Shown here piece after piece: positions 20,743 through 32,291 of a stretch of DNA of 64,000 nt. Positions within the stretch are counted from its first letter, which is position 1; every line of letters starts with the position of its first letter. The stretch lies in NCBI RefSeq assembly GCF_003711515.1, contig NW_021167080.1, positions 4,098,381 through 4,162,380 on the forward strand, read 5' to 3'. Source of the DNA: Sodiomyces alkalinus F11 (Eukaryota > Ascomycota > Sordariomycetes > Glomerellales > Plectosphaerellaceae). The notes under the pieces were generated by a model, which saw only the letters and a program-made list of their open reading frames with translations, ran no database searches and was not told the origin of the DNA. A program made the position numbers and the translations under genes.

Positions 20743-22538
20743 CGATGTGCCGGTTGCGAGAGGGGATGAGTATCCTATCTTCAGGGCGCTGAGGCAGTGA
20801 TGGGATGATGACCAGCCAATGGTGGCCAGTCGGGTTCGGTTCGCCGGAACTTCGATGCAACTCTTTACGAAGGCGGGGAAGATCCAAAGGGGTAAGGACC
20901 ACGACGCACAAAGGCCAAGCTGCATATGCGAATAAGGCCATGGTTAACCGGGGTGAGGGGTGAGGGGTGAGGGTGAGCGAGAGCTGGGAGGCCTTTGGCT
21001 GTCGGGTGCCTGATGTGAAGACCGGCTTGTTCGGCCTGTCGACTTTGACGTACGTTGTATTATCTCTGGAGACTGGGATTTTCGGAGGAGCCTCGGCTTG
21101 ATGAGTCTAACGGGCCTATGGCTTGGTGGCGTAGGTCTTGGCGGCTTCAAGAGCTTCGAGAAGGGAAGGTTGGCTGTTGGTGGCGGCGTCTACGGTGGAA
21201 GATAGGAGGAGAGATGGGGGGTTGTCGACTATTAAATGACGGCGGCGGTAATTTAACGATCTAATGCAGAGTTAACAGAAGAGAGAAGATGGATGGAAGA
21301 ATGATAAGTTGCATAAGTGGGTAAAAACTATCAAGAGAATGAAATGCCGAATGCGAATGTCCGAGATGGAGATGTCCAGAATTGAAGCTGATAAGCGCTG
21401 AACAGCGACCTTATCAATAGGAGTAGGGCTGGTAAGGTATCCGCCCTCATGTATCTTCTGTATCGTGTGTTAGGTACGTTGTATCGCCACTTCCGAGTTC
21501 GGGCCGATCAATAGTCTCCAGCCCTGAAAGTCGGGAAGGTTTGTCGACCGTTAGTTCTGGGTAAGGTAGGTGCTACCTTCAGCGGTTGCGTACTCGGATC
21601 TTGGGGAGAAGCGGGGTTGGAAAGGTCCTCGCCCTGTGACCTGGGAAAGAAGCAGTCGCATCCCAACGGTCACGATGATCCAGGTCCTACGATGTCCCCG
21701 CCTCAATGTAATTACGGGAGTACCTGAGTCAAGTCCTGCAAGTAACTCTGTAGAGGTACGTACCTGCGAAGACGCGAAGATTGGTGACAGCCAAAGCAGC
21801 CAATATATCTTAGCTTTTGATTGGACGGATATGCCAAGTCTATGTACGGAAGGCCCATTAGCCCCACATCGATCACCCCGAGCACCTTCCCAACTAGGAA
21901 GTTGATAAACGACCCCTGTTGCTTTGGCCAGCCATGTGAATGACCCTTGGGGCAGCTTCGACCCAGAGCTCACTCACCACAGAATAACAGAACGCAATCC
22001 ATGCCTTCTACCGTTCTGCCATCTCGAATCTTTTTTTTTTCTTTTCTTTTTTCTTTTCTCGTCCTCTCTCGCCACCTCCTCTGCAATTCGTTCTCTGCCT
22101 ATTCTTGATCTCGCGTAACAAACCACAATGACAAGGCACGCCTGACCTTAATTCGTCCTTGGCTTCCAAGGTCGTGGCCCATAGCCCAGGCCCAGCTCTT
22201 CGAGAAAATGGGTTAGGAAAATCAATGGTGACCAGGGCCAGGGTTAGCTTTATCGTCCGCACATGTGGTGTATGCGCTGACGGATCCACCGCCCCAAATA
22301 TCCGGAAGGAACTGCGAATGCGGTGGAATCGATGGGAGCATAAATATCACCCGCTCTTCGTCTCCGCGTTCTTTCAGTGTTGGTTGCGTGCCTCACCTCA
22401 CCCTCTCACCCTTCATCCTCCCTCTCCTCCCTCTCCTCCCTCTCCGCCCTCCCTTCGGTGTCGCTTGTCCACTAATTGACCCCCCCCCCCCCGTTTCTCT
22501 TTCTCCATCTCCCCTCAAAGCGTTGAGCCCATTTCACC

Positions 22539-24641
22539 ATGCGCTTCAACGCCATCTCCGGCGCCGCTCTGGCTGCCGCCTCCGTTGCGATGGCCAAGGA
22601 GCTCCCCAAGGACGAGGCCAGGGCTGCCGGTAAGTTCATCCTGCTGCATCCCCATGACCCCCGCCCCGTGCATGTTAGTTCTTCTCTGACGTCCGACCCT
22701 CCCCAGAGCTCTACGACAGCGGCGAGATGCACGAGCGCCTCATGGAGAAGAAGATCAACGCCTGGATGGCCGAGTACGACGCCGGCCTCCTGAGCTCCGA
22801 GCAGTGGCCCCGCCTCAACTACACCAAGTGCATCAACGGCAAGGCCGAGGCCGTCCCCGGCGACCCCATGCAAACCTTCCGCTGCAAGAACATCGACCTC
22901 TACGATTTCATCAACCACGCCACCCTGGGTTCCCCCAACGGCTGGGATGAGCTCGGTGACGGTGTGCTCCTGACCGGCAGCTCTTCTTGGGGCTGGACCG
23001 ACCCCGAGTCGGGCCGTGAGTTTGTCGCCAGCGGCATGTACGACGGCACCGCGTTCCTCGAGATTCTTCCCGAGGGTCGTTTCCTCCACCTCGGTTTCTT
23101 GTGAGTCCACATTATGCCCCCACCCTTTCCCCTTTCCCTCTTCCCATCCGGTTTGTCCTCTTTTGCTGAGACAATCGATTCTAGGCCCTGCCCCGCTCCC
23201 ACCAACCCCAATGCGTTCTGGAAGGAGATTCGCTCCTACAAGAACTACATGCTCATCGGCTCCGAGCTGGCCGGCCATGGTATCCAGATCTTTGACATGA
23301 GCAAGGTATGTTGAAGTCTAGAGGACAAGGAGGACCAGGGGCAGTGATGGCTAACTCTTGTCGACCAGCTCCTCACCATTGATCCCGCCGTGGCCCCCGT
23401 GGCTTTCGACATCCGCACCGACGTCGCCAGCCACTTCATGGACACCCCCGATAACCGCATGCACAACGTCGTTGTCGACGAGGAGAACAACTACGGTGCC
23501 GCCGTCGGCTCCCGGCCTCGCACCGACGCCTGCCGCTCGGGCCTCATCTTCTTCGACCTCACCGACCCCACCAACCCGACCCGCATCGGCTGCAACGGCC
23601 AGGACGGCTACGTCCACGATGCGCAGTGCCTGACCTACCGTGGCCCCCACGAGAAGTACCAGGGCCGCCAGGTCTGCTACGGCTACAACGAGGACACCCT
23701 GACCATCTACGACGTGACCGACAAGGCCAACTCGTCCGTCATCTCCGTCACCTCGTACGAGGGTGCCTCCTACACCCATCAGGGATGGCTGCTCGACGCC
23801 CAGTGGCAGGAGTTTTTGCTCATGGACGATGAGTACGACGAGGTTGACGCTGTCGGCCCTGCCGCTGACGGGTACCCCGTCACCTATATCTGGGACGTCC
23901 GCGATCTCGAGAACCCCAAGCAGACCGGCATCTTCAAGGGTGAGTTGGTCTCTCTCTTTTTTTTTTTTTTTTTTTGGCTTTCTTCCTTTCTTCTTTTTCC
24001 CCCTTACCTCAACCTTTTTTTACTCTCGTCGACCTCTTACTCGCCGCAGGAAAAGCTAACTAAACAATCACACAGGCACCGTCCCCACCGTTGACCACAA
24101 CCTTTACATTGTCGATGGCATCGCTTATCAGTCCAGCTATGTTGCCGGTCTCCGCGTCTACGATGTGAGCTCTATCCCCGAAGACCCTACCGGCGAGGGC
24201 GTCTGCGAGATCGCCTACTTCGATATCTACCCCGAGGACGACGACGAGCCCGGCGGTGGTGCCGTCCTGATGAACGGCTCCTGGTCCTCATACGCCATGT
24301 TCCCCTCGGGCTTCATCTACATCAACACCATCGAGCGCGGCGGCTACCTCGTCAAGATGACCAGGAAGGAGAAGTGCAAGCCCCGCTCGTGCAACGCGGA
24401 CAACTGCCTCCGTGCCATGCGCGCCACCCATACCGAGGGCCGCCTCGAGGAGAGCCAGCAGTTCTGCGGCGAGTTCACCAAGACCATCATCGCCGACGTC
24501 TCGGTCGTCCCCGACTACGCCCGTAACGCCTGCGGCCACAACGTCATCTCTCGCGTCAGCTCCGCCTGCTCTTGCCTGCCCCCTCCCGCCACCACCTCGG
24601 CCGCCCCCGAGCCCACCGAGGACGTCTGCATTGAGGACTAA
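22539..24641 (+). CDS. Secreted LVIVD-repeat (choice-of-anchor-B-like) protein
   Basis: Predicted extracellular beta-propeller-type protein of unknown biochemical role. Five exons: 22539-22629, 22707-23100, 23185-23305, 23369-23939 and 24076-24641, all GT-AG, give 580 residues. The N-terminus MRFNAISGAALAAASVAMA is a signal peptide. The middle has repeated LVIVD-like strands (GIQIFDMSKLLTI, SGLIFFDLTDPTNPTRIG, DTLTIYDVTDKAN, VTYIWDVRDLENPKQTG, AGLRVYDVSSI). The C-terminal part is cysteine-rich (CKPRSCNADNC ... CSCLPPP) with a short Pro/Thr tail. The upstream region is CT-rich, typical of a well-expressed fungal gene. Fungal relatives are often named regulatory-P-domain proteins. Family assignment by repeat pattern is good; function is unknown. 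Confidence 0.88.
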
Positions 24642-27485
24642 TTGGGCTCATCGGAGTCAAAGCTCCTGAGGTCCACGGCCCTCGAGCCGAGGTTGACCGA
24701 CAGATTGTTTGTTGTTTCATGCCTGATATCTGGGCTAATAGTTGTCGTGTATATAATCGCATATAACCACAATATCAAGAGTCACGTAGGACCATGAGTT
24801 TGTGCTGTGAAATGCGTCTTCATTGTACGTATAGTCGTTTCTCGCAAAGCCGTCTTGATTGGTTCTCAAGTCCGGCATTGAATGGCCGAGTCCCTCTGGA
24901 GCATGCCTGGCAACGCTCGAATGCCTTTTGTGGCAGTTGTTGCAAGTACACCCAGGCGAAGCTACGTAATAAGCAGTCCAATCCCCATTTCGCGGACTGT
25001 AGACTGGAGGATCACACAGGACACAGATTGCGGGTACAAGTGTAGGGTGCCACGTGGGACGTGAATGGGTAGGCGCGGGACACTGCAGGACACGCAGCGA
25101 CGTGGCAGTCAATTCGTGTGAGGTGTGAGGTGGAGGCAGGCGGTCCAGGGCGGGTCAACGAATGCGTTGTGTGGTTGAGGTACAAACCAAAGACGGGAGG
25201 ATTTCGTCCGCCTTTTCTGTTCCCTGTTCCCGCCGGGTCGCCGAGTTTATGCGGTGAGGAGCCAAGCCATCCTCATCAGCGAACCCGTAGTGGTCAAGGA
25301 AGAGCACGTGACCCAAAAGCATTGTTTTGTCCGTCGAGCTGGGGCGGTCGCACCATGATGTCTCCAACGCTATAGGATTTCTATTATAAGGTAACCTTGG
25401 TTTTACCTGTGACACACATGCAGGTTTTGGCCTATTATTCGACGTTTCCGTGATGAGTAGGCCTCTCCGCGGCTCGGGCCTGAGCGGTTTCGGGTCTGTT
25501 TTTGGGTCTGTCTGGGTACGTCGTACGCGCCACCTGGTGAGTTTCAGGGCGAAGGACAAGGGGAAGAGGACGATACGAGTTGAAGTGCCTCGGGAACGAC
25601 AGCCTTTTTTTCTTGTCTTTTTTTTCTTCCTGAATGGCGGAGAAAGAAAGAAGATGATTTGGATGATGACGCCAACGATCGAAATATTCATACCTAGGTA
25701 TCCATTAGCAGAATTCTAGTGTACCTCCCGTACCTTATTTGAAGAGAATGTCGGAATGAATTCTAGTGTACCTCCCGTACCTTTTGAAGAGAATGTCGGA
25801 ATGGAGTCACACCAGCCGATCTTTGAAATCGTAACCCAATCAGGGACAAACGGCAACCAGGCCAGGACCGATACATTGCCTATTTCGGGACTAGTGCCAG
25901 GGACCACAAGTGAAATCCAACGTGTGACCCGATGTGATGCTGCTCGGCTGGATGTCCAATCAGCGTGGAGCAAGGCATAGGGATGGGAAATTGGAAGTCT
26001 TGGGTTTTGCTTGTGCGCACGTCTTGGGTCACTCCAGTTGCCGTCTTCTGTCCCTTTCGCTTGCCCTTCAGGTCCCGCTGGCAATCTGAACAGTTGCTTT
26101 GGGCTTGTCTCTCAGGTGCTCTCCAAAGGGCATCAATTTCCGAGCAATAGCAGCCCTCGGAGCGAATTGCGCTGGGCGTACGTTGTGACGACTCGACGTG
26201 CAAATAGGCTTACCCCAGGGTTTGCTGTTTGACCGAGTCCGGCGAGTTGTGACGGAAGAATGAAAGGAAGGACAAAGGAACAGGAACAACATTCCTAAAA
26301 CCTGGGGTACGCTCTACAAAGGCATTCTCCTGAAGGCATTCGGAGCTGAAATGCCAGTGGGCCCAGGTCATCGGGTGAGGGGTTGATCGGGAGACAGGCT
26401 CTAATTTCCTCGACTCCAGTCAGTCATAAGTTGCCAGTACCCCATTGTCACACCAAAAAGAAGGCTCTTTGAAAGTTTCGGGTACATAGTTACCCATATA
26501 ATAGGGCTAGTGGGGAAACAGCCGGGTACCTTGCAGGACGGCGGCTCTTGGCAAATCACATTCCTGAGAGCTATTGGCCCCTTGCCTGCGCAAGGGCCGT
26601 CTCCCTCTCCACAACGGGGGAAGGGGGGGCCGGGCGTTGCCAGCGTTGAAGCGTTGCCAGAGCACGCACTGGGACTCAGATTGGGAGTGATTTCCACAGG
26701 TTCCTGCCCGAAGTGCCGCCTTTCGTTGCCCCACCTCCCCAGGCCGATGGGGAAAAAAGGGGAAAAGCTCATTTCCGTCGCACCACATTATTCGGCCTTC
26801 CCTTTTCCTGCCTCATCTGCCTCCCGTCTTTTCCCACCCTCCTTTTTTTTCTGTTCGGGTTTTCTTTCCACTCACACACGACTCTCCTTCAAACAACCTG
26901 CTTCAAAGCCGCGCTCGCGCATTTTCACCACTCTTTTTTCCTTTACACCCACAAACAAATCAAGACTTCGTTGGCAAAGTCTACTTCTCGATACGACGCG
27001 CAGCGCACTCTCGCCTATATACACATTTCAGCACTTTCGTTTCGCATTGACCGATCGCGACTCGACTCGACTAGACGTCCAGCCAAGCACCATCGTACTG
27101 CATTTCAGTGTCACGTAACGATACACGCAAAGCGTCGACCAACTGATTCCCCTTCCAAGCCAAGATACCGCGCAAACGCTCGTACACATATACGCACACA
27201 CGTTCGACTTGCGCGAATACTTTTCCCATCATTTGGCCAAGACACGATACGGCGACTGGGGTAGCGACAGGGACAATCTTTGAAAGACTTTGAACTTAAC
27301 GTGCCGTCTCCTGCAAACAACACTTGCACCGGAGACGCGTAGTAAACCCGCAACATCACACACTTTTTGGCGACCTTCGTCACAGAAACATCATCACGAC
27401 AACGCAGCTTTGAAAGCGCGTACGAATACCCCTTTTTTCTTTGACAGAAACCTGCTTCTGCGAATACCCCGTCCAAAACGGCATC
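24642..27485. other. Long intergenic region with CT-rich leader
   Basis: 2.8 kb without a supported gene. It holds a 47-bp tandem duplication (25711-25802). From about 26780 the plus strand is C/T-rich up to the start codon at 27486, so a long 5'-UTR for the small surface protein is likely. Confidence 0.55.
25711..25802. repeat. Tandem duplication of a 45-47 bp unit
   Basis: The unit beginning gaattctagtgtacctcccg and ending gaatgtcggaat occurs at 25711-25757 and again at 25758-25802. The second copy lacks two bases in a T/A run. The near identity indicates a recent event. Confidence 0.95.
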
Positions 27486-27848
27486 ATGAAGGTCACGACT
27501 CTTTTCAGCGCCGTCTTCCTCCCCGCCCTGGCCCTGGCCCAAGGAGACGGTGAAGCCACCGGAACCACGACGTCCACCGTCACCCTCACTCACACCGTCA
27601 TGCTGGCCAGGGTTGTCGAGACGGCCACCTATACCATCCAGCCCAACTCGAGCAGCATTGTCGCCTCTGTCACCTCTCTCGCCAGCTCCATCCTCAGCTC
27701 TGCCGAGGCTTCGGCCACCAGCGAGGCCGCTGCCGCCAGCTCCTCCAGTGCCGTCGTCGACGACGACGACAGTGCCGGCACCTCGCTGAGTGCTGTTAAG
27801 GCCGCTCTTGCTGGTGCCGTCGGTATGATGGTCGTTGCCATGATGTAA
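27486..27848 (+). CDS. Small Ser/Thr/Ala-rich GPI-anchored-type surface protein
   Basis: 120 residues, intronless. The signal peptide is MKVTTLFSAVFLPALALAQ (cleavage probably after ALAQ). A Thr/Ser/Ala-rich stalk follows with the conserved-looking HTVMLARVVETATYTIQPNS. A short acidic patch (VVDDDDSAG) then precedes a C-terminal hydrophobic tail (AVKAALAGAVGMMVVAMM). The Ser/Gly/Ala positions before the tail fit a GPI attachment site. An upstream in-frame start at 27441 would rely on a non-ATG codon, so 27486 is used. Probably a cell-wall or plasma-membrane surface protein. No enzymatic domain is seen. Confidence 0.82.
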   Translation: MKVTTLFSAVFLPALALAQGDGEATGTTTSTVTLTHTVMLARVVETATYTIQPNSSSIVASVTSLASSILSSAEASATSEAAAASSSSAVVDDDDSAGTSLSAVKAALAGAVGMMVVAMM

Positions 27849-29222
27849 AATGTCAAAGCATTTGCACTGCCGATCACGGGGCCAAATAGGACGTCCTCGG
27901 CAACCGGAGCCAGGACGATGAATGCGAAGGGGACGTGGACATGAGAGCGGTTTTCAGGGCACGTGTGGTGCATAGCGCTAACACGGCCCGTTTCGATGAT
28001 ACTATTCCTCCGAATTCTACGATGCGATCATCCGTCTCCTATTTTTCTTTCCTTTGTTACCATTCTTTGAACATTTTGTGATTCTTCAGCTTTGGGCCTT
28101 CGTCCCGACCTCAAGTTTCAGTCCCATGGCTTTGACAACCTCCCTGGCACCTACCGGTACCTGCGCCTTGGAAGTCGTATGAAACTTGTTTTCGGTCATG
28201 GCCTAAAGCGGAACATATTTTCTATTTTTATTTTCTGGTCCTCACTGCATCTGCCAATTATGAGAGGACTCGTTTTGAAGCTGGACACAGCATACTTTTC
28301 TTGCACACCCCTTTTTACCCGTTTCTTGACCTGCTTGCCTGGACCACACACTTGATCTCTTATTCTTCTTGGTCAATTCTATCATTTGAAAGTGAGATTC
28401 TCTTTCCCCCGGGCGACCTGCCTTGCACGCATGCGTGTTCATGTACAGGCTGGGGGCTGTTCTTTCATGCTCCTCTCTTCAGACCCCTATCTGCCAATAC
28501 GCCAGGGACTCAGGAGGGAATGGGGACGGTGTGGGTTTGGTGATCTGGGACGGCAAGCTTGGTATCTGGAACATGAGGGTTTCTCTTCATTGGCCCATTT
28601 ATTTGATACCCTGGATTTTCTTGCGGTGGCTTCTATTCTTTAATGAAGGTGGGGGGGGGGTTTAGGTTTATGTGTTGATTTGAGGGCACGCGAAAATGGC
28701 CGATTGGAGAATTTTTCCCTTTTTACGAGGGGAAACGGGGCCATCCGTGTCTTTCTTAGGTGACTCGGCGTATGGTAGCGGGGGAAAAGAATTGAAGTTG
28801 ATTGTGGTGACTTTTACTGAATGGGAAGCAACGTGATGCTGCTCAGAATGCCGTGCAAGTCGTTACCCAGTCCAAGTCACTGCCGAATTTGGCAATGTAC
28901 GGACAAGGCAATTAATTGTACGGAGTACGGATATGTGGTAGACCTGGTATAACGATTCGATCCTTCAAACCGGGATAAGATTATCGGATAAGCTCTTAGG
29001 AAAGAGTCTTCTCTGATTGGCCTCGTGCTGGACCCGCGTCAAACCCGGTTGTTCCGATCCGGGTAAGTAATTGTCATCAAATTTCTGGGGGGTCATTGAA
29101 GTTGATTCCTTCCGTCAATTGTCATCACCTCTAGGGCCTCTCTTTGTTCACTTCTACCCTTCCACCCTTCCACCCGAGATTGTTTTGGGCGTTGAACAGC
29201 CGAAAGCCACAGGAAGACAAAA
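27849..29222. other. Intergenic region
   Basis: 1.37 kb between two plus-strand genes, with only short unrelated frames. It contains a poly-G run near 28650-28659 and a tgtacggagtacgg word at 28918. Confidence 0.6.
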
Positions 29223-30692
29223 ATGACATCGCCGGCCGTTCCATTGCGACATGCCCGCGGGGCCTTGACACGGGCTATCGCCGGGCAAACCGTCCGTTTG
29301 TTCGCCACCATCCGTCCTACTCCTCCCACGCCGACATCCGCATCCGCATCCGCATCCACATCCACATCGACATCGGCATCGACATCGACATCGACATCGA
29401 CATCCTCTTCCCCGTCTTCGTCCGGGCTGTCCTCGTCGTCAGCTACGCAACCCACCCAAGGCCGCCGCAAGACCTACTTCAAGGACACCGCCGTGGCCCC
29501 CTTCGCCGAGTTCGTCGGCAGCAGCTCCACGACGGGCGGGCCGGCGCTCTCCCCCTCGGAAGCGTACGAGATCCGCACGGTGGAGGTGACGACGCCGACG
29601 GGCAAGAAGAAGACGGTGACGCGGCTGCCGGAGTGGCTGAAGACGGGGATCCCGGGGGGCGGCAGCGCCAACTTCGCGGCGATCAAGCGCGACCTGCGCG
29701 GGCTGGGCCTGCACACGGTGTGCGAGGAGGCGCGGTGCCCCAACATCGGCGAGTGCTGGGGCGGGTCGGACAAGAACGCGGCGACGGCGACCATCATGCT
29801 CATGGGCGACACGTGCACGCGCGGGTGCCGGTTCTGCAGCGTCAAGACGTCGCGCGCGCCGCCGCCGCTCGACCCGCACGAGCCCGAGAACACGGCCGAG
29901 GCGCTGGCGCGTTGGGGTCTGGGGTACGTGGTGCTGACGAGCGTGGATCGGGATGACCTGGCCGACGGCGGGGCGAGGCACTTTGCGGAGACGATTCGTA
30001 GGATCAAGGCGAAGAAGCCGAGCATCCTTGTCGAGGCCCTCACGGGGGATTTCCGGGGGGACGAGGAGATGGTGGCCGTCGTGGCGGGGAGCGGGCTGGA
30101 TGTCTATGCGCATAATGTCGAGACGGTGGAGGGGCTGACGCCGTATGTGCGGGATCGGAGGGCGACGTTCCGGCAGAGTTTGAAGGTGTTGGCGGCGGCC
30201 AAGGCGGCGAAGCCGGAGCTTATTACCAAGACGAGTTTGATGTTGGGGTTGGGCGAGCAGGAGCACGAGGTCATGGATGCGCTGAGGGGTGAGATTTTTT
30301 CTTCTTTTTTTCTTTTCTTTTTTCCCTTTTTTTCTCTTTTTTTTTTCTTCTTCTTTTTCCTTTTCTGTTCTGGTTCGCTAACATGGCTTCTCATCACAGA
30401 ACTACGGAAGACCAACGTCGACGTAGTCACTTTCGGCCAGTACATGCGCCCAACCAAGCGTCACCTCCAGGTCGAGAGGTATGTCACGCCCGACGAGTTC
30501 GAGATGTGGCGCCAGCGAGCCCTCGATATGGGGTTCCTGTACTGTGCTAGCGGACCTCTCGTCCGGAGCAGCTACAAGGCGGGCGAGGCGTTCATCGAGA
30601 ACGTGCTTCGCAAGAGGGCAGGCGAGAAGGCCATGGGGGGGAAGGATCTCGGTCACACGGTAGCGTTGGAGGATGCTCCCAAGGTTCTATGA
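29223..30692 (+). CDS. lip5: Lipoyl synthase, mitochondrial (LipA/Lip5)
   Basis: Radical-SAM enzyme that inserts two sulfur atoms into octanoyl groups on lipoyl domains in mitochondria. Two exons, 29223-30288 and 30400-30692, give 452 residues; the intron is T-rich. The N-terminus is an Arg/Ala/Ser mitochondrial presequence followed by a Ser/Thr/Ala stretch encoded by a hexanucleotide repeat (about 29330-29406). Both iron-sulfur clusters are visible: auxiliary [12 protein letters not shown] (C-x4-C-x5-C) and radical-[11 protein letters not shown] (C-x3-C-x2-C). The C-terminal RSSYKAGE supplies the unusual serine ligand. [11 protein letters not shown] and [16 protein letters not shown] are also conserved. 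All catalytic residues appear intact. Assignment is very secure. Confidence 0.98.
   Translation: MTSPAVPLRHARGALTRAIAGQTVRLFATIRPTPPTPTSASASASTSTSTSASTSTSTSTSSSPSSSGLSSSSATQPTQGRRKTYFKDTAVAPFAEFVGSSSTTGGPALSPSEAYEIRTVEVTTPTGKKKTVTRLPEWLKTGIPGGGSANFAAIKRDLRGLGLHTVCEEARCPNIGECWGGSDKNAATATIMLMGDTCTRGCRFCSVKTSRAPPPLDPHEPENTAEALARWGLGYVVLTSVDRDDLADGGARHFAETIRRIKAKKPSILVEALTGDFRGDEEMVAVVAGSGLDVYAHNVETVEGLTPYVRDRRATFRQSLKVLAAAKAAKPELITKTSLMLGLGEQEHEVMDALRGEIFSSFFLFFFPFFSLFFFFFFFLFCSGSLTWLLITELRKTNVDVVTFGQYMRPTKRHLQVERYVTPDEFEMWRQRALDMGFLYCASGPLVRSSYKAGEAFIENVLRKRAGEKAMGGKDLGHTVALEDAPKVL
29330..29406. repeat. In-frame hexanucleotide repeat (gacatc / gcatcc) inside the lip5 presequence
   Basis: Runs of gcatcc, acatcc and gacatc units encode an alternating Ser/Ala/Thr tract between the mitochondrial presequence and the mature enzyme. 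A six-base unit keeps the reading frame when the copy number changes. Confidence 0.9.
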
Positions 30693-32114
30693 TTTGCGCC
30701 AACCCACGAACCAAGACGGACGGAGCTCATGCCTTTCTTTCCTTTTTCTTCTTCTTTTTTTCTGTTTCCTTTCTTCTCTCGGCGGTATAGACCAGGCTGT
30801 AATTATGGGATGTCTTCGGGATACATGGACTGGCGTTTCTGAGGCGGGCGTCTTTTCCCTTCCCCTTCACCACGGGGGGCAACCCTTCTCTCACGGGTCC
30901 TTTGTCCCATCTATTTAGGACCGAGTGTCGTCGTCCCTTCAACATTGGGGCGAGCAAGACCTCGGTTGTCCTCAAAACATGGACGGATTGTTGACTATGA
31001 CGAACAGTGAGAGTGCAAACAGGTTAGATGAAGGTCGCCCAACAAGCGTCAGCTCATAACATTACCAGCATTGGTCGACGCCAAGCAAGGCTTGTTCTAG
31101 TCGGACCGAGACCATGAAGTTCAGTTCGTACGGAGGTGTTGGAGACGAAGTGGCAAGTGGCCTTTTCGGATCTCAGCCTTTCCTTCCTACCCCCCGTCGC
31201 GTCGTGTTGTTACCCTGACTTACAGCCATCGCCTCGCAGAGTTCATCCAGCTCCAAGTTTGTGACCAGTTCGAGGACCTACGATCACCGTCATCTTGAAA
31301 GAAGGTGCCCTGGACCTTTGGATGGCCCAAGTCTTGGCGAGATAACCTTTTTCGTCGCACTTCCAACGTACACACGACGATGCCAGGACGACCGGTTTTT
31401 GCGTCCCCAGCCACTATTCCAACTCAATTCCGACTGGCGCTGAGATGACGAGAGACAACAGACCCCTGTGTCCCTGACTTGGGTTGGTGAAGGACTAAGG
31501 TAATTAGTGTACACTGTAAACGGATGTGAGCAACGTCAGTCATCACGTTGGACGAGCCACAGCAACGTCGAACGAACCCAAGCCACAACTGTTGTTTTCT
31601 ACCGGCGACATAACATGAACGCACAACAACATCTATCATGCATGAGCTTCAAAAAACAACAGACTTCTTCAAGATGGCATAAACAAAAACATCAACCTCT
31701 GCGGACTCTCGGTCTTGCTATCGCCACTACTAAAACAGGCTTCGGCTACGAGACTACTATACCATCGGGCCACCTCGTCCATTCCCTCTGGTCAACACCC
31801 ATCAAGGAGATTAGGATGATTCTGTATCACCCCTGCTTAGCGTCAATGGGTTCCCTCGAAGGCGACGAAGCTCCGCGAGATCCAGTAGCTGTCGTTAGCT
31901 GTCGTTAGCTGTCATCACCAACAACATGCCGGGTGACCCGTCTCGCGAGAGGCCCCCGTCTCTCTCTCCGACCTTTGATTTCCGGGAAGAGGGTGTGGTG
32001 GCTTTTGCCCCTGGAATGGACCAAGGCTGTCATCGCGTTGTCGGTGTTTTCCGATAAAACTCTTGATGGAATCGCTGCGACTGAGAGGGCGGGAGGGGGA
32101 GAAGGTTCTCCTTA

Positions 32115-32157
<43 letters not shown>

Positions 32158-32291
32158 CGTTACGCTACGTTCCCGGTCTTCCGCTGCAAGTGGATGAGTT
32201 CAGATCGACTGGGGATTGTCCACAGTGGAGGAATCAACTCGTTTCTGTCAACCGATTTTGAGCATCTTCTACTCCGTTGACCGAACTCGCC
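30693..32291. other. Intergenic region upstream of the GH55 gene
   Basis: 1.6 kb, no supported gene. It holds a 10-mer triple repeat (tagctgtcgt, 31885-31914) and a CT microsatellite (32119-32154) that lies about 140 bases before the GH55 start and probably in its leader. Confidence 0.6.
32119..32154. repeat. CT dinucleotide microsatellite
   Basis: About 17 uninterrupted TC units ending at 32154, just upstream of the GH55 glucanase gene. Confidence 0.95.

Larger units (their letters stand above)
19443..22538. other. Long intergenic region, 3.1 kb
   Basis: No firmly supported gene. It contains two short tandem arrays (19951-19999 and 20102-20170) and one coding-like GC-rich block (20338-20742, listed separately). 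The right end becomes C/T-rich from about 22380, as expected for the leader of the gene starting at 22539. Confidence 0.5.

Noticed and set aside
21551..21973. 140-codon minus-strand frame in the 19.4-22.5 kb spacer
   Set aside because: No ATG start at its beginning, no recognisable domain and no coding-type base composition.
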